From: Leptospira ilyithenensis | GTDB taxonomy: Bacteria > Spirochaetota > Leptospiria > Leptospirales > Leptospiraceae | Assembly: GCF_004771005.1 (NCBI RefSeq) | Contig: NZ_RQHV01000002.1 | Span: 1 to 64,000, forward strand | DNA length: 64,000 nucleotides | Direction of reading: 5' to 3' | Part shown: positions 9,078 through 18,747 of the stretch, in pieces | How positions within the stretch are numbered: the stretch's first letter is position 1 | Layout of the letters: each line of letters opens with the position of its first letter | Translations under genes and position numbers: made by a program | Notes under the pieces: model-generated | What the model saw: only the letters and a program-made list of their open reading frames with translations | What the model was told of the DNA's origin: nothing | Databases searched by the model: none

Positions 9078-11213
9078 ATGCGACCTGATTTTACAAAAAT
9101 ACCCTTTTCCGTTCCCTCTAAATCCTCCTTCCAGAAATCGACTTCCCTTTGGCAAACCCCGGAAGGAATCCCGATCCAATCCCGCTATGCCAAATCGGAT
9201 TTGGACGGGTTGGAACATCTCAATTATGTTGCAGGGCTTCCTCCTTATTTGAGAGGACCCTATTCCACAATGTATGTGAACAAACCGTGGACGGTTCGCC
9301 AGTATGCAGGGTTTTCCACCGCAGAAGAATCCAATGCATTTTACAGAAGAAACCTGGCGGCCGGTCAGAAAGGTCTCTCAGTTGCCTTTGACTTGGCAAC
9401 TCACAGAGGTTACGACTCGGATCACGAACGTGTGGTAGGTGATGTGGGGAAGGCGGGTGTGGCAATCGATTCCGTTCTGGATATGAAGATTCTATTCGAT
9501 CAGATTCCTTTGGACCAAATGTCCGTTTCCATGACTATGAACGGTGCGGTAGTTCCCATACTTGCATTTTACATCCTCGCTGCGGAAGAGCAAGGTGTCA
9601 CCAAAGACAAGTTATCTGGCACTATTCAGAACGATATCCTGAAAGAATTTATGGTACGTAATACCTATATTTATCCGCCCAAACATTCCATGAAGATCAT
9701 TGCGGATATTTTCGGTTATACATCACAACATATGCCGAAGTTCAATTCGATCTCCATCTCGGGATATCATATGCAGGAAGCAGGTGCAACCGCCGATCTG
9801 GAGTTAGCTTATACACTCGCAGACGGTTGGGAATACATTCGCACGGGAATCGCTTCCGGTTTAACAGTGGATGAATTTGCACCCAGATTGTCTTTCTTTT
9901 GGGCCATCGGAATGAACCATTTTATGGAAATCGCAAAGATGAGAGCAGGCAGACTCCTTTGGGCAAAAATAGTAAACCAATTCAATCCTAAAAACGCAAA
10001 ATCAATGGCTCTCCGAACTCATTGCCAAACCTCAGGTTGGTCTCTTACGGAACAAGATCCATTCAATAATGTGGGGCGCACTTGTATCGAAGCGATGGCA
10101 GCAGCGCTCGGTCATACGCAGTCTCTCCATACAAATGCATTGGATGAAGCGATCGCACTTCCTACCGATTTTTCCGCACGGATTGCACGTAACACTCAGA
10201 TCTATCTCCAGGAAGAAACAAACATCAATCGGGTGATTGATCCTTGGGGCGGCTCCTATTATGTGGAAAAACTCACTCATGATTTGGTCCATAAAGCCTG
10301 GTTTCTGATTGAAGAAGTACAAAAGTTAGGTGGAATGGCGGAAGCAATCGAAACCGGTATTCCGAAAATGAGAATCGAAGAAGCCGCCGCAAGAAAACAA
10401 GCCCGTATCGATTCCGGAAAGGATGTGATCGTAGGTGTGAACCGTTACCGGTTGGATAAGGAAGCACCGATTGATATTTTGGATATTGACAATACAGCAG
10501 TACGGGAAGCTCAGATCAACCGTTTGAATCAAATGAAACGGGATAGGGATTCGACTGCCGTGGAAGCGGCACTGAACGCGATCACCTCTTCTGCGGAATC
10601 CGGAAAAGGAAATCTACTCGAACTTGCCGTAGACGCCGCAAGAAAACGAGCTTCTCTGGGTGAAATTTCTTATGCTATGGAAAAAGTATTTGGAAGGTAC
10701 AAAGCAGTGATCCGATCCATTTCCGGTGTTTATTCTTCTGAAATTTCGGAAGACAAAGGATTCATAGAAGCTCGGAATTTTGCCGATGAATTTGCCAAAC
10801 TGGAAGGAAGAAGACCCAGGATCATGGTAGCAAAAATGGGCCAGGACGGTCATGACCGGGGAGCAAAAGTCATCTCCACCAGTTTTGCCGATATGGGGTT
10901 CGACGTTGATATAGGGCCTTTGTTCCAAACTCCTGCGGAAGTCGCCAAACAAGTGGTAGAGAACGATGCCCATATACTTGGTGTTTCTTCTCTTGCCGCA
11001 GGACACAAAACACTTGTTCCCCAAGTGATCGAAGAGTTGAAAAAGTTAGGCGCAGAAGATGTGCTCGTAGTTGTAGGCGGAGTGATCCCCGCACAAGATT
11101 ATGATTTTTTGTACAAGTCGGGGGCGACAGCGATCTTCGGGCCGGGAACCGTGATTTCGGATGCCGCAAAACAAATTTTAACGATTATGCTCAATGAACG
11201 GAGAACAGCCTAA
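9078..11213 (+). CDS. mutB: methylmalonyl-CoA mutase, large catalytic subunit
   Basis: The 711-residue protein has the complete large-subunit layout. The N-terminal dimerisation arm leads into [20 protein letters not shown] and the TIM barrel (about 80-430) with the CoA-channel motif [20 protein letters not shown], then the linker, then the B12-binding domain (about 580-705) with MGQDGHDRG, where His592 is the cobalt ligand of the DxHxxG motif, plus VSSLAAGH and VVVGGVIP that complete the binding signature. It converts methylmalonyl-CoA to succinyl-CoA by an adenosylcobalamin radical mechanism, as needed for odd-chain fatty acids, propionate, Val and Ile. The 3' end overlaps meaB by 20 bases. 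It is separated from mutA by the reverse-strand kinase gene, an uncommon arrangement. Confidence 0.96.
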   Translation: MRPDFTKIPFSVPSKSSFQKSTSLWQTPEGIPIQSRYAKSDLDGLEHLNYVAGLPPYLRGPYSTMYVNKPWTVRQYAGFSTAEESNAFYRRNLAAGQKGLSVAFDLATHRGYDSDHERVVGDVGKAGVAIDSVLDMKILFDQIPLDQMSVSMTMNGAVVPILAFYILAAEEQGVTKDKLSGTIQNDILKEFMVRNTYIYPPKHSMKIIADIFGYTSQHMPKFNSISISGYHMQEAGATADLELAYTLADGWEYIRTGIASGLTVDEFAPRLSFFWAIGMNHFMEIAKMRAGRLLWAKIVNQFNPKNAKSMALRTHCQTSGWSLTEQDPFNNVGRTCIEAMAAALGHTQSLHTNALDEAIALPTDFSARIARNTQIYLQEETNINRVIDPWGGSYYVEKLTHDLVHKAWFLIEEVQKLGGMAEAIETGIPKMRIEEAAARKQARIDSGKDVIVGVNRYRLDKEAPIDILDIDNTAVREAQINRLNQMKRDRDSTAVEAALNAITSSAESGKGNLLELAVDAARKRASLGEISYAMEKVFGRYKAVIRSISGVYSSEISEDKGFIEARNFADEFAKLEGRRPRIMVAKMGQDGHDRGAKVISTSFADMGFDVDIGPLFQTPAEVAKQVVENDAHILGVSSLAAGHKTLVPQVIEELKKLGAEDVLVVVGGVIPAQDYDFLYKSGATAIFGPGTVISDAAKQILTIMLNERRTA

Positions 11214-12300
11214 TCCTCACCCTACAAAAGGAGAAAACCCTTCGGACACCGCGTTACATGTAATGCCCGGTGTGGAAGGGGCGCCTTCCGTAAATCCTTA
11301 CATTCTCAAACAAAGAGAACTGACAAAAAAATCAAAATTCTCTCCGGAAGAAATTGCAAAAGGAGTGCTTGATGGCAACCGCACTCTCTTATCCAAAGCG
11401 ATCACTCTTGTGGAAAGCAATAGGGAAGATCATAGCGAACTCGCACAAATGGTTTTGGAAAAGATTCTTCCTCGGACGGGAAATTCCATTCGCGTAGGAA
11501 TCACCGGTGTTCCGGGAGTCGGCAAATCCACTTTTATAGAATCTTTCGGCCTTTATCTTTTGGAAAAAGGGAAACGGGTGGCGGTACTTGCCATTGATCC
11601 TACTTCTCAAAAAACACATGGTAGTATTCTGGGAGATAAAACCAGAATGGAAAACCTTTCCCGAGCGGAAGGTTGTTTCATCAGGCCATCACCTAGCAGT
11701 GGTTCGCTCGGAGGTGTTGCAAGAAAAACAAGAGAATCCATGTATCTTTGCGAAGCAGCGGGCTTCGATGTGATTATCATAGAAACCGTAGGGGTAGGAC
11801 AATCGGAAACGCAAGTTCATTCAATGGTTGATTTTTTTCTACTCTTGATGCTTGCGGGTGCCGGAGATGAATTACAAGGGATCAAACGAGGGATTATGGA
11901 AATGGCGGATTTGATCGCTATCAATAAAGCAGACGGGAAAAACGAACCCTATGCCATTCGTGCGAAGGCAGAATACGAATCCGCATTATACTTGTTTCCT
12001 CCTCCAAAGTCCAAATGGTTTCCCAGAGCGATCACCTGTAGCGGGCTTGACGGTAAAGGTACCGATGAAATTTGGAAATTGATTTTAGATTATTCCGAGA
12101 CAACCAAAACAAACGGTCATTTTGAACAAAATAGAAAAGATCAATCCAGGCTTTGGTTCCGGGAAACATTGAAAGAAGCGGTAATCGACAAGTTCTATGG
12201 TGAAAAAGGAATGGAAAAAACCATTCAAATGGCGGAAGAAAATGTGGTATCCGGCAAATCCTCCCTATTGAAAGAAATCAAAAAGCTGGTGGCAGGCTAA
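11194..12300 (+). CDS. meaB: MeaB/ArgK-type G protein chaperone of methylmalonyl-CoA mutase
   Basis: The 368-residue GTPase has Walker A GVPGVGKS at residues 105-112, the base-II/switch stretch [20 protein letters not shown], the Walker B-like [12 protein letters not shown], and the G4 motif NKAD in [14 protein letters not shown]. These are diagnostic of the MeaB/ArgK (MMAA) family, which loads adenosylcobalamin onto the mutase and protects it from inactivation. The gene starts inside mutB in another frame, so the pair should be translated together. The first 40 residues are poorly conserved in character, and a later ATG (codon 24) could be the real start. A second, more divergent G protein of the same family is encoded near 60000. 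Confidence 0.93.
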   Translation: MNGEQPNPHPTKGENPSDTALHVMPGVEGAPSVNPYILKQRELTKKSKFSPEEIAKGVLDGNRTLLSKAITLVESNREDHSELAQMVLEKILPRTGNSIRVGITGVPGVGKSTFIESFGLYLLEKGKRVAVLAIDPTSQKTHGSILGDKTRMENLSRAEGCFIRPSPSSGSLGGVARKTRESMYLCEAAGFDVIIIETVGVGQSETQVHSMVDFFLLLMLAGAGDELQGIKRGIMEMADLIAINKADGKNEPYAIRAKAEYESALYLFPPPKSKWFPRAITCSGLDGKGTDEIWKLILDYSETTKTNGHFEQNRKDQSRLWFRETLKEAVIDKFYGEKGMEKTIQMAEENVVSGKSSLLKEIKKLVAG

Positions 12301-12355
12301 ACAGGCGAAGAATAACCCACCAAACAAAAGTTAGGAAAGATCTCTTGACAAAAAA

Positions 12356-13366
12356 CTACGGGAATGCCTTGAATATGGATTCCGATTCATTCTGAGAACC
12401 GTTTCCAGGAGTGAGACAAGTAAATTGCGCGTAAGATGTCTGGAACCCATTACCATAATAAGTCCTGGTGGTAATTCCGGAAGCGGAAGGATAAGTGCAC
12501 TTTCCGGTCTTATTTGCAACATCGGCGACATTGATAACATCACAACTGCTCGGAACATTTGCAGTTCCAAATCCCAACGAATCATAACATAGATAAGTTG
12601 CCCCAACGCCGGCCGTACCGTTGACACTATTGCTAGTTGAGGTAGGAACCACCCCGGAATTGCTGGCAATATTCATTTTGAAATTGGAATCAGAGCCGGA
12701 TACAAATTTCACTTGCAAGTAATACGTGCCCGGTGTAAGGCTAAACCTTTTGAACTCGGTATCTGTAGCCGTTCCAGTTGCGATCGTTGTTGCACTCGAA
12801 GTAGGAGAAGTGTAAAAGTAAAAATCCAAATTGGCTGCCGATCCGTACGAATTGAACAGATGAAGCCCGGACGTCATTATCGTAAATGTAAAAAACACAC
12901 TCGGATCACTTGATGTGATCTTTCGATTAAAAGTATTCGGTTCATTGATGGCCAACACAGGAACCGGGCGATAACGAATTGTCTTAGAAAGCAAACTGAT
13001 TCCCGATTTTTTTATGGAAACAGCAACTATCGAATTGTCAGTAATGCCAGCTAACTCAGGCATGGTGAATTCCAAGGAAGTGGTGCTGAGGATATTAATT
13101 CCAGTAGCATTGGCAGAGCCAACGGTTACCACATACTCGGACGCACTACCGATAAATCCTTCGCCGGTAATTGTAGTTTTGGTTCCGGGAAAACCCAACT
13201 CAGGGTTTATATCCGCAGAAGAGCTGTTGCCGTTTAATACAGTTACCAATGTTTCGAACAACAAGTAATTGGAAATCGGGTCCGAATCGTCTTTATCTTT
13301 TTTACAAGAAACTAGCGACACGATCAAAACAAAGGAAAAAAATGCATAGGTGAGCTTAAGATTCAT
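12356..13366 (-). CDS. lipoprotein with IPT/TIG domain
   Basis: The 336-residue protein has a lipoprotein signal with lipobox VSLVSC followed by a charged stretch (KKDKDDSD). Residues about 55-130 fit an IPT/TIG immunoglobulin-like fold: the motif NPELGFPGTKTTITGEGF and later TSLEFTMPE are typical for this domain. The C-terminal half, rich in Ser, Thr, Tyr and Asn, contains SLTPGTYYLQVKF, which resembles the beta-sandwich PPC-type domains of secreted proteins. It is probably anchored in a cell-envelope membrane facing outward. An ATG two codons upstream is possible; MNLKLTYAFF is used because it starts the signal peptide. The gene stands alone between meaB and the TPM gene. Confidence 0.8.
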   Translation of the reverse strand: MNLKLTYAFFSFVLIVSLVSCKKDKDDSDPISNYLLFETLVTVLNGNSSSADINPELGFPGTKTTITGEGFIGSASEYVVTVGSANATGINILSTTSLEFTMPELAGITDNSIVAVSIKKSGISLLSKTIRYRPVPVLAINEPNTFNRKITSSDPSVFFTFTIMTSGLHLFNSYGSAANLDFYFYTSPTSSATTIATGTATDTEFKRFSLTPGTYYLQVKFVSGSDSNFKMNIASNSGVVPTSTSNSVNGTAGVGATYLCYDSLGFGTANVPSSCDVINVADVANKTGKCTYPSASGITTRTYYGNGFQTSYAQFTCLTPGNGSQNESESIFKAFP

Positions 13367-13428
13367 TGCCAAATCCTTTTTATTTAGTAATCACCCTAAA
13401 TATTATAATAAAAAGGAAATTAGATATA

Positions 13429-13444
13429 CACGTAGTTATACGTG
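13429..13444 (-). terminator. hairpin after the TPM-domain gene, possible terminator
   Basis: CACGTA and TACGTG flank the loop GTTA, a perfect 6-bp stem that starts two bases after the TAA of the leftward TPM gene. Downstream on that strand the DNA is AT-rich, but the T-run is interrupted, so termination is plausible and not certain. A palindromic protein site upstream of nothing obvious is the alternative. Confidence 0.35.
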
Positions 13445-13446
13445 AT

Positions 13447-14865
13447 TTAATGGCTAGAACCCGCACCTCCAGCGCTGGAAGATCTCCTACTAAAACTTTT
13501 ACCGGAAAAAGAATTTAAAGAAGAGAACTTGGAACGAAAAGCAGAAGTCGGTGTAGGTCGTATTTGTTTCGGTACGATCCTATTTTTAATATCAGAATAA
13601 TCACAATAAACGCATTTAAACCTTACTTGTTCTTCACCTTCCCTTTCATATGTCGACGAATGTATTATATTTGCTCTTTCATAGACGGATCTAATTTTAC
13701 AATTCGGGCAAATGGAATAATCTCCGTAACGATAATCCGCTTTACGATGTTTTTCAATCGTATAACAAGATTTACACTTAAATATAATGAATTTATAGGA
13801 ATGAAGACTCTCTTCTTTTATATCATTCTGATCCAAATACATTTCCCTATCCTCCTGATAGGGAACAGGACAAAGTTCCGATACGCATTTTTTGCATGGA
13901 ATCGGGAGATATTGCAACGAATCTTCCCAATATTTTCTAAACCAATTGAATGTGAAAAAGAAGAGAACAAAAGCTGCAAAACTTGGAATTCCTATGAACT
14001 GAGGCAGCAAGTCCCCACCCCATTTCGCATAACAGAAACTAACGACAGAAAGAATAAAACAAACGAAGGAAAAAATCAGAAAAAAAGAGGTCCAAATTGT
14101 AAATCTTGTTTCCCTATAATGGCTTTTCTCATACTGTTTAAACCACGGACCTCTTCTCTCCCACAAAAAGAAATAACCAATAATAACAATAAATATTCCT
14201 CCGAATAAAAAAAGAGGATATCTCTGTTCCCAATTCTCTCTTGATTCGTAACTAGGATCGAGGTAAGTCTCGAGCCCTTCCGGAATCTCATCCAATGCAG
14301 CCTTCGACGGTTCAGGAAATTTTTCCGATGATTCGCTTAAAACTTTTGAGTAAGGGGTGAGATCGGATTTCAATGTTGCCGCAAGGGAATCGAACATGCT
14401 TTCATAACCTACGGAAAATGCACCTAACTTAAAATATGGGATCGCCCTTTCTTTCAAGATTCTATTACATAGAACTTTAGTTAGTTTTTCTTCCAATCCG
14501 TATCCTATTTCTATTTCAACTCTTCTTTGGTCCAAAACATGAAGAATCAATATCCCATTGCCCTTCTCCTTTTTACCAACTCCCCAAATTCGGAAAAGTT
14601 CAACAGCGACTTGTTTTGAAATCAAAGGATCGACGGATGGTAAAATAACAATTGCCATCTCAACGAAAGTTTCCTTTTCCAAACGAACGATCAATTCGTT
14701 TAATCTTTGTTTGGTTCCAGAATTTTCAAGAATGCCCGTTTGATCTAAAATCCGGGAATTTTCATCCGATATCGGATTTGGCAAAGAACCCGCAAATTCG
14801 GATAAGGATTGGCCTAGGAGGGAAAATGTGGATAGGCATAATATAAAACCAAACTTTTTGATCAT
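13447..14865 (-). CDS. TPM-domain (YgcG-like) membrane protein with zinc ribbons
   Basis: The 472-residue product begins with a signal peptide (KKFGFILCLSTFSLLGQSLS). Residues about 30-170 form a TPM domain: the segment starts with the conserved RILDQTGILENSGTKQRL and includes GNGILILHVLDQRRVEIEIGYGLE. Three membrane helices follow (near 235-255, 275-300 and 310-330). The cytoplasmic part has four Cys pairs (CKKC, CKSC, CPNC, CVYC), which look like two zinc ribbons. The protein ends in a Ser/Gly-rich SSSAGGAGSSH. TPM proteins are found in photosystem repair and in respiratory complex assembly; the bacterial role is uncertain. A start 14 codons upstream exists, but MIKKFGFI gives a cleaner signal peptide. 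A second TPM gene lies near 39.1-40.0 kb. Confidence 0.85.
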   Translation of the reverse strand: MIKKFGFILCLSTFSLLGQSLSEFAGSLPNPISDENSRILDQTGILENSGTKQRLNELIVRLEKETFVEMAIVILPSVDPLISKQVAVELFRIWGVGKKEKGNGILILHVLDQRRVEIEIGYGLEEKLTKVLCNRILKERAIPYFKLGAFSVGYESMFDSLAATLKSDLTPYSKVLSESSEKFPEPSKAALDEIPEGLETYLDPSYESRENWEQRYPLFLFGGIFIVIIGYFFLWERRGPWFKQYEKSHYRETRFTIWTSFFLIFSFVCFILSVVSFCYAKWGGDLLPQFIGIPSFAAFVLFFFTFNWFRKYWEDSLQYLPIPCKKCVSELCPVPYQEDREMYLDQNDIKEESLHSYKFIIFKCKSCYTIEKHRKADYRYGDYSICPNCKIRSVYERANIIHSSTYEREGEEQVRFKCVYCDYSDIKNRIVPKQIRPTPTSAFRSKFSSLNSFSGKSFSRRSSSAGGAGSSH

Positions 14866-15126
14866 GGACTTCCTAGTTGACGAATGATGATGCAAAGTCG
14901 CTGGCAAAAAGGCGAACTAATCGGAAAAAAATCTATAAATTTGAGCGAATCTCTGGAGGCGAGTGAAGATCTATGATATAGAGAAGGCGGACAAACCCAC
15001 GAAACCGCACCCCAAATCCCTTCTTCTGTGCCAATAGAAACGAAGAAGTATTCGAAAAATCATCAGCGAAGTTGATCTTAAGGCGGGGGGCACCCTCTGA
15101 CCACCTAATAGAAGTAAATCGATGAC

Positions 15127-15486
15127 CTATCCCCCAAGCCTTATGATATGTTCCAAAATCAACTTCTTATCATTTTCGAAAAGCTGATTGAACTCGAGAC
15201 CCACCTCGTAAAATTCGCCTTCATTGAATTCTTCCAATCTCACTACTTTTGCTCTGGGATAAAGTACATAGCGAACATCTGGGAATCTAAGTTCCAATTC
15301 CAACCTTGCCCCGATAGGCATAGGTTCTTTCGTGCTAAAGAGAAGGCCACCTTCCGAAATGTCCTGAGTTTCCCCTTCCCCTTTATCTTTAGGAAGGAAC
15401 ATTTTGTCCGAACCTGATTGGATAACTCGATAAGTGATATGTACCTTTTCGGAAATACGTTTATAAATACGCCTTTCTTGAGACAT
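15127..15486 (-). CDS. PilZ-domain protein, probable c-di-GMP receptor
   Basis: At 119 residues this is a single-domain PilZ protein. The N-terminal arginine motif (ERRIYKRISEKVHITYRV) fits RxxxR, and the second signature D-x-S-x-x-G appears as DISEGGLLF, followed by the usual PIGARLELELRFPD strand. Both motifs bind cyclic di-GMP in characterised PilZ proteins. The upstream in-frame extension of 51 codons is basic and Cys-containing, unlike the family, so MSQERRIYKR is taken as the start. No partner gene is adjacent, so the pathway it controls is not known. Confidence 0.87.
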   Translation of the reverse strand: MSQERRIYKRISEKVHITYRVIQSGSDKMFLPKDKGEGETQDISEGGLLFSTKEPMPIGARLELELRFPDVRYVLYPRAKVVRLEEFNEGEFYEVGLEFNQLFENDKKLILEHIIRLGG

Positions 15487-15648
15487 GGCTCCACATGCCC
15501 CCTTTTTTCGAAAGAGGGCAAGCGGAAAAAATCCGTTTCTTAATCTAAATCTTTTGTGTTGATTTTGTTGTCGGGCGGAATTTGGATTCGATCTATTCCC
15601 CGAACCGGTCGATATAACCGAAAACCACAGGCACCGCAATTCCTATAT

Positions 15649-17505
15649 TTACTTTGTCACTTCCGGTTTAAGAATACGAAATTCCTGTAAGCAGGCGATT
15701 CCACTCCCTTCTCTGTATGTTTTTACTAATGTGGATTCAGCGATCAAGATTTTAGATCTGGATTCAAACTTTTCTTCCACAAAAGCATCAGGGCAAGTAT
15801 CACTTAATAAAAGAACGGAATCGAATTTTGACCAGTCCTTCCACTTCCTAGGATGATCATTTCTCACCGCACCTTTTTCATATGTCTTGAGTTTCATCGC
15901 CAAATCAAAGTCAGAAGCGAGAACCCTTCCCTTTGTTTCATATTTTTCTTTGTCATGAAATGCATTGATCAAAATGTACTTTTTAGTCGGATCCAATTGG
16001 TTCGCAATTTCTCTCGCAGGTTGGAAATCGGAAACATTGGTCCCTCGGTAACAAAACGGTTTGGTTTGAAAAAACCGATCGGAAAGAAGCCCCTGATTAT
16101 AAAACAAATTCCATCCGACGAGTCCCAGAACAACTGCTATGCTAAGATATCCCGCCGCAAGGAAAGGTTTTGATTCTGCGGATTGCACAAAACGCAAAGA
16201 CCAAGCAGTTGTGAAAAAACCGATCGCAGGAATGAATTGCAACACATGACGCGGTTGTTTGTTTCCCGTAGCAAGCTCTAAAATCAAAAGTTCCAAAAAG
16301 ATCGCTACCGTTGCACCAAACAGAGGATCTTTGATCTTATCCTTCCAATTTTTGGATTTGTTTGCGAAAAAATAAAGAATGGATACCGACGAAACCAAAA
16401 ATAAAATACGAAACCCCCATACAAAATCGAAAATCCCGGGGACTTTCGGGTCAATTCCAGGCTCCGTCCAAAGTGTCAGAAAAAAACTACGGGTATAATG
16501 ATTTACAATCATTTGGGCGTCTATCAATGCGCTGACCCTGTCCGGATTGCAAAAAAGCCATAAAAACGCAGGGAAAACCGCATACACCCACAAAACTACA
16601 GTTGTGCGAGGAAAGACTGCGATAGCTTTGCTTCGGTTGCGGAACATATAAAGAGATAAGTCTACGAATAAAACAAGACTTATGTAGTACATAAACATCT
16701 TAAACGGTCTTTGGTTCAAATTGATATTGCTCACCACACGCAGTACAGGTAGAGAGAAAATCATAAGAACCACAAAAACCAAATACGCCAGACGAAAACC
16801 CTTCGCATAATCCTTGTACAAGTATACAATCACATCTTTGTATTTGGTAGGATTGCGTAAAAACTCATAGGTGAAACATGCCATAAAAAACAAAATTCCA
16901 TACGGGTACTTCGTGAAATAAAAACCGAACAGAGAGAATGCGACGAGATACTTGGTTGAGGTTCGGATTTCCCCGCTGTTATCTTCTTCGTACAACCTGT
17001 AAAGAGCGTAGGCAGACCAAAGCAGAAAGAACATAGACTGGGTTTCCAACATGGAAGTGAGGGAATAAGCGGGCACTTCCTGCGTTTGCAAAGTCAGTAT
17101 AAAACTAAAAAAAGACAAGACACTCCCCCAAAACCAGGACCGGGTCACCTTGCTCAAAATATAAAATAACGTAGGATAAACGAATATGAGAAAGATAAGT
17201 CCGTTGAAGGAATCCCGATACGTAATAGGCCAATCCGTGGGAAAATAAAGAGAAGCAAATGTGATTATAGAACGGAGAGGTGGCCAGGTTGGAGATTCCA
17301 AAAAAGGAAAAAATCCCCTAAACCAAGAACCGTCTCTAAAATCCACATACTGATCGAGCACTGTGGCGAGCCTGATATTTTCATCCCAAGACAGAAAATC
17401 ATGATTCGGACAAACATTCAAAAACATCTGCCAAGCCCGAACGGAATAATAATAAACCAGTAGGATTCCAAGAATTAAGAAAGGTATTCCAGCAATTCGT
17501 TTCAT
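15649..17505 (-). CDS. multi-pass membrane protein, GT39/PMT-like glycosyltransferase
   Basis: The 618-residue protein has some eleven to thirteen membrane segments and an N-terminal lumenal motif NHDFLSWDENIR with the acidic Asp-Glu pair seen in the first extracytoplasmic loop of GT-C glycosyltransferases (ArnT/PMT type). A C-terminal soluble domain of about 130 residues follows the last helix. Such enzymes move sugars from polyprenyl-phosphate donors to lipids or proteins in the inner membrane. The family name is inferred from topology and this motif; specific donor and acceptor are unknown. Both neighbours read independently (PilZ on the same strand, ExbB divergent). Confidence 0.7.
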   Translation of the reverse strand: MKRIAGIPFLILGILLVYYYSVRAWQMFLNVCPNHDFLSWDENIRLATVLDQYVDFRDGSWFRGFFPFLESPTWPPLRSIITFASLYFPTDWPITYRDSFNGLIFLIFVYPTLFYILSKVTRSWFWGSVLSFFSFILTLQTQEVPAYSLTSMLETQSMFFLLWSAYALYRLYEEDNSGEIRTSTKYLVAFSLFGFYFTKYPYGILFFMACFTYEFLRNPTKYKDVIVYLYKDYAKGFRLAYLVFVVLMIFSLPVLRVVSNINLNQRPFKMFMYYISLVLFVDLSLYMFRNRSKAIAVFPRTTVVLWVYAVFPAFLWLFCNPDRVSALIDAQMIVNHYTRSFFLTLWTEPGIDPKVPGIFDFVWGFRILFLVSSVSILYFFANKSKNWKDKIKDPLFGATVAIFLELLILELATGNKQPRHVLQFIPAIGFFTTAWSLRFVQSAESKPFLAAGYLSIAVVLGLVGWNLFYNQGLLSDRFFQTKPFCYRGTNVSDFQPAREIANQLDPTKKYILINAFHDKEKYETKGRVLASDFDLAMKLKTYEKGAVRNDHPRKWKDWSKFDSVLLLSDTCPDAFVEEKFESRSKILIAESTLVKTYREGSGIACLQEFRILKPEVTK

Positions 17506-17593
17506 TTTCCTCTCACATTTAAAAAAGCCGCTTTAAAAGCAGCGATCGTATGGGCCAGGGTGCTTATTTCACTCAGGAAAAACAGTTTTTTCC

Positions 17594-17610
17594 GATTCTG
17601 AACAAGAATC
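17594..17610. promoter_or_regulatory. inverted repeat upstream of exbB, possible operator
   Basis: GATTCT-GAACA-AGAATC is a perfect 6+6 palindrome with a 5-base centre, 79 bases before the exbB start and between divergent genes. A further AGATTC half-site follows directly. TonB-system genes are often repressed by Fur-type regulators, but this sequence does not match the Escherichia coli Fur consensus closely, so the regulator is unknown. Confidence 0.3.
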
Positions 17611-17689
17611 AGATTCGATCACTTTTATAAGAATTTTTCACTTTAATTGCTACCGAATCTCAAAATCCTGTCAGAAAGAAGAGGGATAC

Positions 17690-18334
17690 ATGCAGGATTT
17701 CGTTGATATAGGTGAAAAATTTATCTTTGTAGTGATGTTATTCGCAAGCATCCTGGCCGTTGCCGTATTTGTAGAACGATTGGTCATTTTTCGTAAAAAC
17801 CTTACCAAAGAAGCGGTCTCATTTTTAGAACATCTAGTCCCTCTGTTGCGCCACAAAGACCACAAAGGCACGGAAAAACTTCTTCATGATCAAAAAGAGG
17901 AAACTGCTTACACACGTTTCACTCAATTTTCTCTGGAAAGGGAAAAGGAAAATCCAAAAGGTTTATTCGAACTGATGGATGCCAAAATCTTAAAAGAAAG
18001 ACTTCATCTGGAAGAGAGACTTCCTATTTTAAATACTCTTGGCAACAACACTCCTTTCATCGGACTACTGGGAACCGTACTCGGAGTGATCAAGGCATTC
18101 TACGGACTGGGAACTCTCGGAAACTCCGGAGCGGAAGTGGTAATGCGTAGTATTTCCACCGCCCTACTTGCTACTGCGGCGGGACTTGCAGTTGCCATTC
18201 CGGTCGTTATGGCAAATAATTATTTTTCAAGAAAGATCAAAGTGATCACCGGAAATTTGGAAATTCTTTCCAAAGAATTTCACGCCAATCTGATTACCGG
18301 CAAATCAAGTCATTCTTCACATACTCACCATTAG
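17690..18334 (+). CDS. exbB: ExbB/TolQ-type proton channel protein
   Basis: The 214-residue protein has the three-helix topology of MotA/TolQ/ExbB proteins: an N-terminal helix (KFIFVVMLFASILAVAVFVERL), a long cytoplasmic region, and two helices near the C-terminus in the diagnostic context LGNNTPFIGLLGTVLGVIKAF and ISTALLATAAGLAVAIPVV. With ExbD it forms the proton-driven motor that energises TonB for outer membrane transport. It opens a co-directional run ExbB, ExbD, TonB and a pseudo-protease, with an 11-base gap to exbD. An AAGAGGG Shine-Dalgarno precedes the ATG. Confidence 0.95.
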   Translation: MQDFVDIGEKFIFVVMLFASILAVAVFVERLVIFRKNLTKEAVSFLEHLVPLLRHKDHKGTEKLLHDQKEETAYTRFTQFSLEREKENPKGLFELMDAKILKERLHLEERLPILNTLGNNTPFIGLLGTVLGVIKAFYGLGTLGNSGAEVVMRSISTALLATAAGLAVAIPVVMANNYFSRKIKVITGNLEILSKEFHANLITGKSSHSSHTHH

Positions 18335-18344
18335 GAGATAGTTT

Positions 18345-18746
18345 ATGGCAGGTAATTCCGGCGGAAACGATGAAGAGATAGGATCGATTAACATCACACC
18401 GATGGTGGATGTGATCCTCGTGCTCCTTGTGATTTTTATGGTAACAGCGAACTTTCTGAAGAAAGAGTCGATTAATATCAATTTACCGAAGGTTGCTGCG
18501 GCAGATCCCAATGTTGCCGAGTCCACCCAAGTCGCTTTGACCAAAGACGGCAAGATTCTTTTGGAAGGCAAAGACACGACCATTCCCTCTTTAGTAAAAC
18601 ATCTGGAGAGAGAGGCGAAAATCAGACCCAATATGAGACTCACTCTTTCGGCGGATGAAAGACTTCCCTACGGAAAAATCACCGAAACGATGGGAATGAT
18701 TCGCAAAGCAGGTGTTACACGAATCGCACTCTCCGTAAAAAAATAA
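18345..18746 (+). CDS. exbD: ExbD/TolR-type proton channel protein
   Basis: At 133 residues the protein has the single N-terminal helix of the family inside GSINITPMVDVILVLLVIFM, where Asp22 is the proton-carrying aspartate, and a periplasmic ExbD domain with VALTKDGKILLEGK and LTLSADERLPYGKI. It works with ExbB in the inner membrane. The next gene starts one base after its stop, so coupling to the TonB protein is likely. TolR is the close alternative, but the TonB-domain gene downstream favours the Exb role. Confidence 0.95.
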   Translation: MAGNSGGNDEEIGSINITPMVDVILVLLVIFMVTANFLKKESININLPKVAAADPNVAESTQVALTKDGKILLEGKDTTIPSLVKHLEREAKIRPNMRLTLSADERLPYGKITETMGMIRKAGVTRIALSVKK

Positions 18747-18747
18747 A

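Noticed and set aside
10614..11024. Leftward frame of 136 codons opposite the mutB B12 domain
   Set aside because: Antisense to one of the most conserved stretches of mutB; low likelihood of being coding.
13564..14208. Rightward frame of 214 codons within the TPM gene
   Set aside because: It is antisense to a well-supported gene with signal peptide, TPM domain and zinc ribbons, and has no domain of its own.
14866..15126. Possible small RNA or tRNA in the 261-base gap between the TPM and PilZ genes
   Set aside because: No tRNA arms, no T-run after a stem and no known riboswitch motif could be found; a G-run (GGCGGGGGGCACCC) is the only notable element.
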